Shown here piece after piece: positions 45,145-56,624 of a stretch of 64,000 bases of DNA. Every line of letters begins with the position of its first letter. The stretch's first letter is position 1. A model generated the notes under the pieces. The model saw only the letters and a list, made by a program, of their open reading frames with translations. It searched no databases and was not told the DNA's origin. A program made the position numbers and the translations under genes. This DNA is from Pyrrhosoma nymphula. Taxonomy: Eukaryota; Arthropoda; Insecta; Odonata; Coenagrionidae. The stretch lies in assembly GCA_963573305.1 (NCBI GenBank), contig OY754333.1, forward strand, positions 16,799,013-16,863,012, written 5' to 3'.

Positions 45145-46088
45145 CATTTCAATAAAGTTTTGTACTTTTCTACACTTTTTATTTTTAAAAACACTACGCG
45201 TTTCACCATTTTTTTGGCATCGTCAGGTGTAGTAGTTAGTTTACATATGGTATTGTTGTCGTTGTTAGATAAAGAACATTAAATTTGATTTTAAAGAAAT
45301 GTTAAAATAAAAAAAAATTACAAAAAGGAAATGAAACAAAAAGAAAAAGGAGGGTAAAAAAAGTATTAACATGAAAATAATAACAAGAAAAATTTACAGA
45401 CAATGCTCGGCAAAAACAATTAAATCAAGAGGTGGTGGTATGAGAAAGATCAATGTTTTTTAAAGAAAATTTTCCAGAAAGTAGTGGGGAGGTATGTGTC
45501 AAAAGCTGCTCATTACATAGATTTGGAGAATGACTGATAATTTCAATTTGTTCTAATGCATCCATTTTTATGAAGGAAATATAAAATTTCAAGGGTAAAG
45601 TCACCGACATGATTGCACTCTATAAGGTGTTTAGCAAAAAGAGAGACAGAATCTCTATTATTTAAACTATGGACATGTTCTTTTATGCATGTTTTAACAT
45701 TTCGACCGGTTTGACCTTCGGTTACACACCTCCCCACTACCTTCTGGAAAATTTTCATTAAAAAACATTGACCTTTCTCATACCACCACCACCCCTTGCT
45801 TTAATTGTTTTTGCCAAGCATTGTATGTAAATAATTCTTGTTATTATTTTCATGTTGATACTTTTTTTACCCTCCTTTATCTACTCTTTTTGTTTCATTT
45901 CCATTTTTTAATTTTTTTAATGTTAACATTTCTTTAAAACCAAATTTAATGTTCTTTATCTAGCAATGACAACAATACCATACGTAAACAAACTACTACA
46001 CCTGACGATGCCAAAAAATGTTGAAACGCATAGTGTTTAACAAAAAATAAAAAGTGTAGAAAAGTACAAAATTTTATTGGAATGAATA
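45145..46088. mobile_element. Penelope-like element remnant with inverted 3' ends
   Basis: The centre (about 45543-45758, minus strand) encodes 'VTEGQTGRNVKTCIKEHVHS' and 'SLFAKHLIECNH', which is the GIY-YIG endonuclease domain of Penelope-like elements (VGQTGRxFxTRxKEH ... FAxHLxxTGH). On both sides lie inverted copies (about 45145-45498 and 45725-46088) of the element's 3' tail, with 'cacctgacgatgcc', 'gaaacgc' and 'gtgtagaaaagtacaaa'. A reverse transcriptase is not present, so the element is strongly truncated. Confidence 0.75.
45543..45758 (-). pseudogene. GIY-YIG endonuclease fragment (Penelope-like)
   Basis: A 71-codon frame encodes the C-terminal half of a GIY-YIG nuclease with the conserved 'GQTGRNVKTCIKEH', with the catalytic arginine region changed to Cys-Ile. 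The GIY and YIG strands themselves are missing, so it is a non-functional remnant. The better-preserved relative lies at about 56940-57290. Confidence 0.65.
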
Positions 46089-48082
46089 CTACAAGTTTCT
46101 ACAAAGTAGAGCCTGAAAGCTGTGGATTTTAAACAAATTAGTCTTTAGCATAGCAGCATAATATCCATTATGGATTGAACTATTGCTGTTTCTGGCAAAA
46201 AAAATTTTCTTTTCCCATAGCATGTCATAAAAAAGTATGCTGAATAGCAACAGAAAAAAATTACAATTACTGCAACTATATCACAGTTAGTGCAGTGTAG
46301 TTAAAAAAAAAAGAAAAAATAACTAACAAGACAAAAAATGGCAATAATGTGACTTTTAGCTGAAAGTCGCAGGAAAGTATAGGGATTCATTACCGTCATA
46401 ATGGCAAGAGAATCAGGACGGATTTTAAAGAGTGGTAAAAACGTCTGCCACCAATGGATAGAAGAGATGCAGAAACCAGGAGTTCCACCCTTCCTCCTCT
46501 CATAACCCATGTTTGTCTTCCATTGTCATCTCCATGGTACCGAGCTGACCATGTGACAAAACAAGAGTTAATTCATAGGAGTTAAGAATGAGGGCAAGGC
46601 ATTCTTTTCTCAAAGTTTCATAAAAGAGTACAGAGAGTATATGAGTACCACAATGTTGTTAATTTATGAGGTGTTACAAATTATCTGTGGCTGTCTGAGG
46701 CATTTCCTAATAGATTTTCTAGAAACAGATTTGGCACAAAGAAGATTTAAAAATTATGAATTCTTCTTGGGTTTCCCACTGGGTTGGGCCAACGCCACCT
46801 ACATACAGGCCTGCGGGCTACGTTAGCAATTGTTGATGACGTACTAAGAGAGAGGTCATCCAGACCAATGCCACCTGCAGATGCGAGACGGTGGTCATGG
46901 CAACGCTTGTTTGTTTTTGTCTTTTATGGTGAATAATCACTTGTTAAGCAGGAACGAAATCACAGCGGAAGAGGAATTGTTTACTTGTTTCTTTATCAGT
47001 AGTCTGAAGACCATAAAATGGTTTATAAGTGTTGTGTCCCTAAAGGCTGAGGGAATTATGATGGTGGATCAAAGTTGCATCTATTTTGTTTTCCACAAGA
47101 TGAAGAACAGAAGAAGAAGTTGATCCGAGCAAGCCCTAGGAAGAATTTCGTGCCATCCATATTTTCTCGGGTTAGTGATTTTTAAAATATATTTTAGTGT
47201 CTCATTTAATTTTTGGCTCAAGCGTCACTCAACTAACGATGAAAGAAAGGTATAAGTTAGTCTTGCCGAGTTATCTTCTTCCTTGCTTTGTATAATCTGT
47301 GAAATACATTTGGTGATTAGATTTTATGACGGGCGTTAAGCTAGTTTAACTATATATGAACGGCACTATAGAGTCATTTACTTTCGTATATTTTGAAGTG
47401 AATAAGGATACCTTTAGCAAGGAAAGCTTAGAAAAATTCCAAGACAAGTTTTCCCTCAAACCCCGGACAAAGGGTCCTTCTCGCTTTGTTCTCAACATCT
47501 GGAAAACATTAGAGCACCTTCCCACCCTTCACAAACCTCTCAATCTTTCCCTCCGGAAAAGAGAGCGGAAGGAAACTATTTGAAACATCGTAATTGAACA
47601 TATTCACTGGCTCAACCATTTTATTTGTAAAATTTCCAGACTGTGCAAATGTATTTCTGCGACGTAATTGGGATGTTGCAGAAACATTGCAGAGCAACTT
47701 GCAACATACTGCAACCTGTATGCAACGTTTCAGCAACATATTGTGTTTACTGGGTTCCTTCCACAACTTAACTGATATCAGTACGTGTATTTTACAGGTT
47801 TGCCATGTTCACTTTAAACCCAGGGAAGTAATTACAGAAGACTCCTGTTTTGACTCAAGAACAGGGATCTGCGTGACTGCTCCTTTCTTGAAGCCAAGAC
47901 TCACAAGGAGACATCGCGTGAGTGATGTTAAGGATTCAATGACGCAATTATTTTCTGAAACTATAGAGAAAATGCGGGAAAAGTGTCACGGCTTTCTTCC
48001 ATTAGGGCCCTGGTTCGATAGAAAAACGCAACTAAAGAATTTCCCTCCGTATAAATCCTTAAATACGCGGAGATGAACCAAC

Positions 48083-48162
48083 TGAAGCCGTGGCGTAGTG
48101 GTTAGAGGTGCTGGACCAGTAATCCATGTAAATTGGCACGGGTTCGAATCCTTGTTGGGTCA
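48083..48162 (+). ncRNA. tRNA-like module, left arm of the long foldback
   Basis: tggcgtagtggttagaggtg serves as a box A/D-arm candidate. An anticodon-like hairpin (ctgga..tccat, loop ccagtaa) follows, then a variable arm and box B ggttcgaatcc, then a run of T that could terminate RNA polymerase III. The acceptor stem is absent. It resembles tRNA-Ser-type SINE heads. Confidence 0.55.
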
Positions 48163-49422
48163 ATTTTTTTTCTTTCTTATATTTTACGGAGTCACTGTAC
48201 ATTGCCCAATCCCATGCATCTATGGCATTAACAGCAATATTTTTTAATTTTCAGCCTATTTTCTGGATTTTCAATCAACCCCCTTGTGAGAGTTTCCAAG
48301 CTAATTTCGGGATTCTTGTTCGGCCGGTAAGAGGTTTGACATGCCGACAGGCCTATTATGTTTAGATTTTGAAAATACAAGGATACTTCCGTGAATAGGA
48401 TGAGCGTCGATTGGTCGTCCCTCTTTCTCAAGGCGGTAAACAATGAACGGATTATTACTTTTTAATATACAGAGATGCATGCACTTCAAATTTCCCAGGA
48501 ACTGCCTTCGAATAATGACTTTTGTGACTCAATTTTTATTTCAATAGTGAACATGATATAAGTAGAAAAAAGATCGTAACTGTTTCAGAGGAGGTTATGT
48601 AAAAAATAGTTGCTTTGACCTTTCTGCGGAGCTACATATTATATTAAAGGGAAGCCTGTATCGTGGGGGAGAGGAAGATATAAGATTCCAGCACAAAAAT
48701 TATCACGTAATGATAAACTATTTCTTTTCCCACTTCGTTTTTTTCAATTGAAGGTATTTAACTTTTCATTCATGGCGTGGTATTGCTTACTTTCGGATGA
48801 TATTAATTGTAAAAACATATAAAGCAAAGAATATTTCAGCACCAAGCCAGTTTGTTTTCTGTCGCCAGAACATTTGCATATGGTCGAAGGCAGATCCGGT
48901 CTACAAACTCCAGACCATTTATTTATATTTTCTCATATTTCCCTTCAATTTAATATGTTGCTCCAAAGGTCAAAGCAACTATTTTTTACATAACCTCGGA
49001 AACAGTTACGATCTCTTTTCTACTTATATCATGTTCACTATTGAAATAAAAATTGAGTCACAAAAGTCATTATTCGAAGGCAGTTCCTGGGAAATTTGAA
49101 GTGCATGCATCTCTGTATATTAAAAAGTAATAATCCGTTCATTGTTTACCGCCTTGAGAAAGAGGGACGACCAATCGACGCTTATCCTATTCACGGAAGT
49201 ATCCTTGTATTTTCAAAATCTAAACATAATAGGCCTGTCGGCATGTCAAACCTCTTACCGGCCGAACAAGAATCCCGAAATTAGCTTGGAAACTCTCACA
49301 AGGGGGTTGATTGAAAATCCAGAAAATAGGCTGAAAATTAAAAAATATTGCTGTTAATGCCATAGATGCATGGGATTGGGCAATGTACAGTGACTCCGTA
49401 AAATATAAGAAAGAAAAAAAAT

Positions 49423-49502
49423 TGACCCAACAAGGATTCGAACCCGTGCCAATTTACGTGGATTACTGGTCCAGCGCCTCTAACCACTACGCCAAGGCTT
49501 CA
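49423..49502 (-). ncRNA. tRNA-like module, right arm of the long foldback
   Basis: Inverted partner of 48083-48162 with very few substitutions. On the minus strand box A reads tggcgtagtggttagagg and box B ggttcgaatcc, again followed by a T run. Confidence 0.55.
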
Positions 49503-52500
49503 GTTGGTTCAACTCCGCGTATTTAAGGATTTATACGGAGGGAAATTCTTTAGTTGCATTTTTCTATCGAACCAGGGCCCTAATGGAAGAAAGCCGTGAC
49601 ACTTTTCCCACATTTTCTCTATAGTTTCAGAAAATAATTGCGTCATTTGGATCCTTAACATCACTCACGCGATGTCTCCTTGTCAGAGCAGAATCAGTGC
49701 CATCCATCTTTACATCATGTCCATGGTATTTTTCAACTTCAGGAATAAGGCACGAACCTCCAGATGAGAAGCGAGTGAGGTTGAAGAAGAAAGCACTTGA
49801 GAAGTCCATCAGGGAAAGTGCTCGGAAAGAATTGGAGTATGACTTGTGCCACAAATTTGGCAATCCCAACGAATTAAAGGAAAAGCAAATGGAATTGTCC
49901 CAATTTTGGAATGTAATTAATAAGTCAGATAGCATTCTGTTTGTTCATGTTGATTTTTTAGAGGGACTGCCATTTTTAATCCACTCTGTTTCAATTGATG
50001 AATCCCTAATGCTGAGTGTTTTACAAGGGTGTTACAATTAAAACTCTGGGGTCTAATTTAAGATTTCCATTGATGTAAGGTTCTATAAATAAGGTTGGAA
50101 ATGTTTTGAAGGTTATTGAGGACAAATTTGATTCACACGAAAAACAGCTTGATTCAGCTCATCATTTGCATATTTTAAAAGATGCTGTGACTTCTTTGAA
50201 AAAGCTTGACCATGATGATAAGAGTCCCCTGCAATTTCTTGGTTGCCAAATCGAATGGCGAATAAGCAAAGGGTTAGGTACAGCTCAGAGGATTTAGTTT
50301 TTTTCTCTCCGATTCATTTTATTTCTCCATGTGCCTATAATTTTTTGAGAGATTCAGGAAATATTATTACGCCTCATCCCACCACAATTAAAAGAATTTG
50401 TTCAAAATTAAATGTCTCTCCAGAATCAGAAAAAATTTAATCTAATTTTTTGTCCTATATTAAATGTAAAGTTCTACAGCTGGACCAACCTGACTTGATC
50501 GTAACTTTGATGCTTGACGAAATATATGTGAAACCGTATATGGATTACAAAGGAGGCAGTATTGTAGGAACATCTTTTGACTCTAACAATTTAGCTTCTA
50601 GTGCCCAGGTTTTTATGATACGCAGCCTTTTATCGCCCTATAAAGATGTTGTGCACATCATGCCAGTTAATAAATCAACGGCGAAAATATTACACATTGT
50701 TCTAAAAAAAGTAATAGGTGAATTGGAAAAGACTGGCCTTAAAATAATTGCTGTTACATCTGACAATAATGTAATAAACAGGAAAGCTATGGCACTTTTT
50801 GGCCCCAAGCCACTACCTAACAGCATTGTTTATCCACACCCTAGTGATCCATCTCACCCCCTTTTTATGTTTTGGACACAGTTCATCTTCTTAAATGTGT
50901 GAGGAAAAATTGGTTGAATCAGAAAAATGATGGACAGAGCTTCTTATTCCCTGATTTTAACTCCTTGGAATTCACCAAAGCAGCACCTTTCTCAGTTCTG
51001 AGAAAAATTTATAATATTGAGAGAGAAAACATTTTGAAATGCTGTTATGGTTTATCCCTGAATGCACTTTGGCCATCGAATTTAGAGAGGCAAAATGTTA
51101 AATTTTCCGTACAAATATTTAATGACCACATGGTGGAGGCAGTTAGAAAGTTGGGAATGGAACATGAAGTTACCAACTATCAGGGCACATCTGACTTTAT
51201 TCATGTTATTAATACTTGGTGGAAAGTAGTGAATGTGAAGACTCCTGGCAAGGGTACCAGATTTAATGATCCCATGATGGAGCCCCTCACTAATTCGCCA
51301 TCAGACACCAGGCGTGAATTTCTGAATAAGTTTCTTTCTGGGTTGGAAGCTTGGGAAAAAAATTAACTAGCCACCTGAATTCTTAGCAAGGAGACTCTCA
51401 CTGCTATAAAAATTTCAACTTATTCCCTACTTGAAATAAGCAGTTATTGTGAAAATGAGCTAAGGTTTAAACACATTTTGCCAGGAAAATTACAGACCGA
51501 CGTCCTTGAGGATCGATTTGGTAGATACGGTCAACTTTCTGGGTCACAATACCATGTCTCTATCCGACAGGTTTTTGAGGCAGAAAACAAGTTGCGGCTC
51601 AGAAGTTTAATGAGAATCTGCTTAAAAATCGATAATGAAAGCTCGATAGAAATCAATGGAATTGATATTCATACTCTGTGGGATGAATTAAAGTTTGATT
51701 ACACCACCCCACTTAAATTCAGCCAGGAAATTTCAGTTACAGATGAAGATATTACAAATTCAGAAAAAGATTTGCCTGTAATATCTTACATAGGGGGATA
51801 CTGTGCATATTCTGTTTTAAAGAAATTGCAGTGTCAATTTTGCAAGGACCTTTTGGTTGCTGACAAAGAACTCGATTCATCAGCACCAGAATTGATTTGT
51901 CAGTTAGACAGAGAAGGGTTATCGTATCCCCAGTTAGCCGTTATCAATGCTGTGGTGCATAACTTTGTAATTATAAAAATACTTATATAACTCCTAAATT
52001 TGAGAGAGACTTCATGCAGGTTGGAAATCATAGGCAAGTTGCCTCAAATTTAACAATGAGCAGCATATTCTCTGGGGAAGGAATTAACTGGGACTATTGC
52101 AGCAATAATCACAATGCAGAGAATGTAATGCAAATGATTGTTTGGTCCTGTACTAATATACTGTTGAAAAACTATTGTAAAAATAAAGTAAATATAAACA
52201 AGACTTCGGCTAGTTAGAAAAAAAAGGAAACTATCTACGCTGTTGAATTTATAGTTCTTTTTGCAAAAAATGAATTACATTCATGAATGACTTGTATTTT
52301 AATGTGAGACTATTAAAATGATAGCCACAAATTCGATATTTGTTTCATTTTAATGAGTTTTTCCTTTTATTTGATTAATGGCTTTTGTTATTTTTTGAGA
52401 ATTACTATGGTTTTACAATGCACATCAAACATATTATTATTTTGATATGCCCTCTTTGACAACCAGACTGTTTTCGAACACTTTACCATGTACGGTAGAA

Positions 52501-52903
52501 ATAATTTTGAGCTTGTAACAGGATGCTTGTTGGTGGTGTAAGTTCTAATATAAATAAGGAGGAACATTAAGAGTAGCAAGAAGTGATTGTAAATACACAT
52601 TAAAGTACAAAATCACAGATGTTTCCAGCTCACAATCAGTCGTCGCGCTATCTGGTCATCAGGGTACTACGTCTGTGGATAGCCTCTCTCTGTGACGTCA
52701 CAAACCCAGCGCGCAGGCCTATATGTAGGTGGCGTTGATTGGGCTCTCCATACTGGCCAACATTTCGATTCAAGAGTTGGGCATCGAAACTTTCGCTTGT
52801 TTGGAGAGCCTAACCCATTGGAGAACCTGAGAAATATTCATACATCAAGTGTGCCCGGAGAGCACCAGATCATACAAAACTTTAACAAGTCAGTTTCCCT
52901 TAC

Positions 52904-53291
52904 CGAGTCGAAGATGGTAAGACCATCGTGGCCCCCTAGGGCATAAATGTGGCCCTGGAATGCAACCACACCCCCAGCACTGCGGTGTTTGCTCATGAGT
53001 GCCACAGCTTCCCACTTGCCATCCTCCTCTTCTTCCTCGTCCTCCTCCCACCCCCCGTCATCCGCTTGCCACATGCGCTGCACTTCTTCTCCCTCCCCAT
53101 CTCGCCTCCTCCTTGTCCCACGCCTCGCTGGAGGCCCAACTCTCGCACTCACTGGGCAGCTCTCTGCCGGCCGCCTCACTCCCTCCTCCAAATCCTCCAG
53201 CCTATAGCACTCGACACTGTTCAGAGAGGCAATGCCATCATACCCCCCACACACGTAAAGTCTGTCGTCCAAGGAGGCTGCACCAACAGCA
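52904..53291 (-). CDS. KLHL18: KLHL18 exon with a large in-blade insertion
   Basis: Entered from a tttacag acceptor with one base completing a Ser codon, and left through a gtaagg donor. It encodes 'AVGAASLDDRLYVCGGYDGI', 'ASLNSVECY', then about 56-61 residues absent from vertebrate KLHL18: first Arg-rich ('RVGPPARRGTRRRRDGEGEE'), then acidic ('GGWEEDEEEEEDGKWEAVAL'). The Kelch fold resumes with 'MSKHRSAGGVVAFQGHIYAL', 'GGHDGLTIFDS'. The insertion falls between two beta-strands of one blade, replacing a short loop (human SPETD). GC content rises locally. Confidence 0.9.
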
Positions 53292-53612
53292 CTGTAAATT
53301 TATTACTTATTTCATCAAAAGACCTTACAAAGCAGATATAACATGTGAAAATGTATTATTTTAGTAATACATATATACATTTAAAGGAATATGTAAATAT
53401 TACGTAGTTGGCATAAAATGATTCAAGTCATTGTAATAATATTCATTCATGGAGTAATACTGCTTTGGTTCCAAGGCTTCCAAGGTGTGCTGAAGTTAAA
53501 GGCTGCATTGATGTTTTAATTGTTGACTTAAAAACAACAATGTGATGAAACATCCAAAATAGTACAGCCTTCAACTAATACTGATTTTCTTGCAAAAAAA
53601 TGTTAACACATA

Positions 53613-55997
53613 CAGCGGACTCTCGTTATGACTTTCGTTAATAGCACGTTTTCCTCGTTTGGACGTTCATTTCCTCAGATCCGCGTCACAGTGCATGTAA
53701 ATAATTATGGTTAGCACAATTTGGTTACTTCTTTAGCACGTTTGGAGGAGGACCAAGCAAAATTTGTCTTAGAGAAATAACAGCATCGAAGGTTAATCAG
53801 ACGATGGATAAATCTCAAGAGGTTTACTTCTCGCATTAAAAAAGATCATTATCACTTAAAATACTATTTTGATAGTCACATTATGGTTTTTAAAAAAAGG
53901 TTCTGAAGTAAGAAAAAACCAATATCAAACATGAGAATCACCTATTTAACACTTGGCAAGGTCCCCACAAGCAATGAATTTTATTGCGATATTCGTTTGT
54001 TTTATCGCTGTTGCGGCTGTCGCTGTTGTTGCCTATGGAATAAAAACTGCATGATCAACACCACATGTGATCATCATCTATGTCTATCATGAAAAACTAC
54101 AGCCTGAATAACATTTTTGATGCCGATGAGACAGGTTTATTTTTTTAATTTTCTTCCTGATAAAACACAGGCATTTAGAGGAGATAAGTGCCATAGAGGT
54201 AAACTGAGTAAGGAGAGGCTGAATGTCCTATGTTGCAATGAAATTGGAACGGAAAAACTGATTCCGTAAGTGATCAGGAAATATAAACGTCCCAGCTGCT
54301 TCAAACATGTTCAAACATCACCTTGGATGCATGATTGCAACTCTAATATCTGCATGACCACCACTATTTTTTTAAAGTTCCTGCGAGCTATGGATGCAAA
54401 GATGGGTGGATAAATCGTAAAATTTTGTTGCTTATTGATAACTGTACAGCACATCCAAGACACTGCATTTTTAAGAAATATTAAAGTGGCGTTTTTTTCC
54501 TCCAAATTGCACGATCCTTCCTCAGCCCCTTGATCCAGGCATCATACGATGTATGATGCATAAGTACAGGAAACTACTTGTCAATGAGAGGTTGGCCACC
54601 CTTCTCGAGTCAGGAAGAAAAGTAAATATTCTGAAAGCGAAGCATTTTGTGAAACATGCTTACGACTCTGTCAGTGCCAAGAGTATAAGAAATAGCTTTC
54701 GGACCTCTGGATTTCATCGCAGCACAAACGAGGACAATTCCATGTTGCTGAGTGACGAGGCATCACATGAGCACACCCTCGAGGGCTGGGATCAGGTTTT
54801 TGGAGAAGGGGAGGGTATGACCTTCGATGAGTGCGTCGCCTGTCACACCGAAGTCTGCAGGTTGGTTGTTGTGACTACTAAATATGAAACTTTATTTATG
54901 GACATATTAATTAGGTCACAAATGAATAATAACTATTCCAAACATACTCTTTCATCTTCCTAAATGTAATTGAAAAAATCAGTGACTCTCATTATCGCGT
55001 ATTTTTATCAGTAGATTGATGTCAATAGATGACGTCTATCAACAGAAAGGAAGAAGAAGACACCGGCAAAGACAAATCAGAAATTATCCTCCAACGTTCG
55101 CAAAAACAATGGAAGCGATGGCGACAGTTCGTCAGCAGTCATGAAGTCGATGAAAGTGTGATGAATACTTAAATAAAAATGGACTGTACTATCAAAGACT
55201 TGGGGCTCAAAATGATAAAAACAAAGCACCTTGGACAGATTCTTCCAGCCACCATAAATATATACGTATTTCCATTAAATTATACATTTTTGTTTGCAAT
55301 ATTTGTGGAGAACATGCAGGAAGTTCCATTTTTGTTTTGTTACAAGCAATCAAGTTTACGCCATTACGCACCGGAAAGACTATGTTTTTGGGCCGGGAGC
55401 TCAATTTGTTCATGTTTTCAAGGATTCTGACAATCCTTATAATTCTATAATATCTGTTCACGAAATTAAAATGTTCATCATGGTAAACACAAATATAGCA
55501 TTTTCAGTGCAATCATTGTAATTTACTACAAACAATATAAACACAAAGCACTATTAAGAGAGAAGTGGGCATTCGCACCGCGGATTCATCTGACCTCCGA
55601 CCTAATTATTTCTTTGGAAGTGCGATGAGAAAATTATCACTAGGTGGCTTTGCTAACTTTGCCGCTGAACTTTGTGAAAACAGCATCTGTAATCTAAACA
55701 TACTGTTTGGTTATTAATGATTACGACAATTGTCATCACCATTAATCATTAGGTATCGTACGTATTTTCTTGGGAGGCGGAATAGGTGGAAAATAAACTA
55801 TTTTTACAATAAATGGTCACCAGTTATCAATGGCATGAGCTAAAATGAGCGGCAGGATAACATTCCCCTACAAGTTATGCAATCAACCAGTACGTATTTG
55901 ACTTTCCATGGAATGCCTACCCTGTTTTGCACATTTTCCTTGTTACCACGTTCATAATCCCGGGTCCCTTCACGAATGTGCAAACGAGAGTCCGCTG
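53613..55997 (+). mobile_element. Tigger/pogo-type element (2385 bp), TA duplication
   Basis: The ends cagcggactctcgtt and aacgagagtccgctg are perfect 15-bp inverted repeats, each bordered by TA (53611-53612 and 55998-55999). The interior on the plus strand holds a decayed transposase related to CENP-B/jerky-type Tigger proteins. The size is normal for the group. It is in the KLHL18 intron between exons 59409-59631 and 52904-53291, in opposite orientation to the gene. Confidence 0.85.
54080..54965 (+). pseudogene. Tigger transposase (DDE) relic
   Basis: The legible pieces, in order, are: 'NNIFDADETGLFF' (first catalytic Asp region, family YNxDETGLFFK), 'CKDGWINRKILLLIDNCTAH' (second catalytic block, family RKILLFIDNCTAHP), and 'MHKYRKLLVNERLATLLESG' (family MKxxYRKxLVRxLL). 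The last 136-codon frame is open. Between the pieces are several stops and frameshifts. The helix-turn-helix/CENP-B DNA-binding part is not recognisable. Confidence 0.8.
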
Positions 55998-56624
55998 TAT
56001 TTTGAAATAAGAAGTATTTTTTAATGGCTTTTCAATTTTATGTAAGTTTATTGTATGCATACTCATATTCCGAGACATTTCTCATACACCCAGTATTATG
56101 TTCCTAGTATCAACTAGCGATGGTCATTCTAGTTCACTTTAGACTTGGAGGGAGCATCATAAGGTTATGTTGGAACTTAAAATTTCTCATAAACCCATTA
56201 ATGACAAAAAATCAGCTTCAAACAATTAACAAAATTGGATATTAATATTGCTTTCATGACATTCAAATTTCATACATGTATACGCATTTCTAATAGGCAT
56301 GTATTAAATTGTTTAAAAGCCCTTGCACATATGTAGCGTGGCTTTCTAATTACACAAGCCTGCAATGGTTGTTTTTTTAGTTTTTGATAATTTATTTTTA
56401 TGTATTTTTTAGTGCTGAATCCAAAAACGACCTTCATTTTCTTCCATACCTCAGGATTTTTCACTAATCACAAATTTCAAAATTTGTAAAAAGTCAAAAT
56501 ATTTCGGAAATATGAAACTTCAAAATAGACTTAAAACATTTTTCTCTTATAATTTGATTTTTTGGCTTAAACTATGCAATCTTATAGCTAAACAGTTGAG
56601 GTATCTGAAGAGGAGGAGCCACAA

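Larger units (their letters stand above)
47904..49682. mobile_element. tRNA-like-bearing foldback element, long copy (1779 bp)
   Basis: Ends caaggagacatcgcg / cgcgatgtctccttg, flanked by TCA at 47901-47903 and 49683-49685. Arms of about 735-745 bp (to about 48650 and from about 48950) are nearly identical; the central loop is about 300 bp. Each arm carries a tRNA-like module. The element interrupts exon 2 of the P-type transposase. Omitting it with one TCA makes the codons for 'KPRL' run straight into 'RAESVPSIF', so the insertion came after the P-type element. The short relative is at 42711-43609. Confidence 0.9.
47018..52220 (+). pseudogene. P-element-like THAP transposase
   Basis: Exon 1 (47018-47170) starts MVYKCCVPKG and encodes a THAP zinc-finger half with 'FPQDEEQKKKLIRASPRKNF'; a TGA at 47048-47050 falls about where a THAP zinc cysteine is expected. 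A gttagt donor and a tttacag acceptor lead to exon 2 (from 47798, 'VCHVHFKP'), which completes the C2CH domain. After the foldback it continues 'VPSIFTSCPWYFSTSG', a helical region, then the RNase H-like catalytic part: 'LDEIYVKPYMDYKGGSIVG' near 50515, 'HIMPVNKSTAKILH', 'HPSDPSHPLF', 'LDTVHLLKCVRKNWLN', and 'GQLSGSQYHVSIRQVFEAEN' near 51530. At least two frameshifts and several stops inactivate it. Confidence 0.85.
46790..52737 (+). mobile_element. P-type (THAP transposase) element, 5.9 kb
   Basis: The termini caacgccacctacata are inverted repeats of about 31 bp (46790-46820 and 52707-52737). Inner symmetry continues through 'gatgacgt' and 'agagagagg' blocks. The flanks gttgggc (46783-46789) and attgggc (52738-52744) differ in one base, as expected of an old target duplication of about 7-8 bp. 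Between them lies a THAP-domain transposase relic on the plus strand, interrupted by the foldback element at 47904-49682. Without the foldback the element would be about 4.2 kb. It sits in a KLHL18 intron, 167 bp from the donor of exon 52904-53291. Confidence 0.8.

Noticed and set aside
46301..46510. 69-codon minus-strand frame with 'GYERRKGGTPGFCISSIHWW'
   Set aside because: It has no known motif and ends in a low-complexity Phe run; it lies between the Penelope-like remnant and the P-type element without further support.
47903..48076. Apparent continuation of the THAP protein as 'TRRHRVSDVKDSMTQLF'
   Set aside because: This is translation into the foldback element's terminal sequence; the same sequence exists at 42711 without any THAP coding.
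42893..49502. Functional tRNA genes
   Set aside because: Box A and box B are good, but the acceptor stems do not pair and the modules are part of inverted arms; they are better read as SINE-type tRNA-derived modules.
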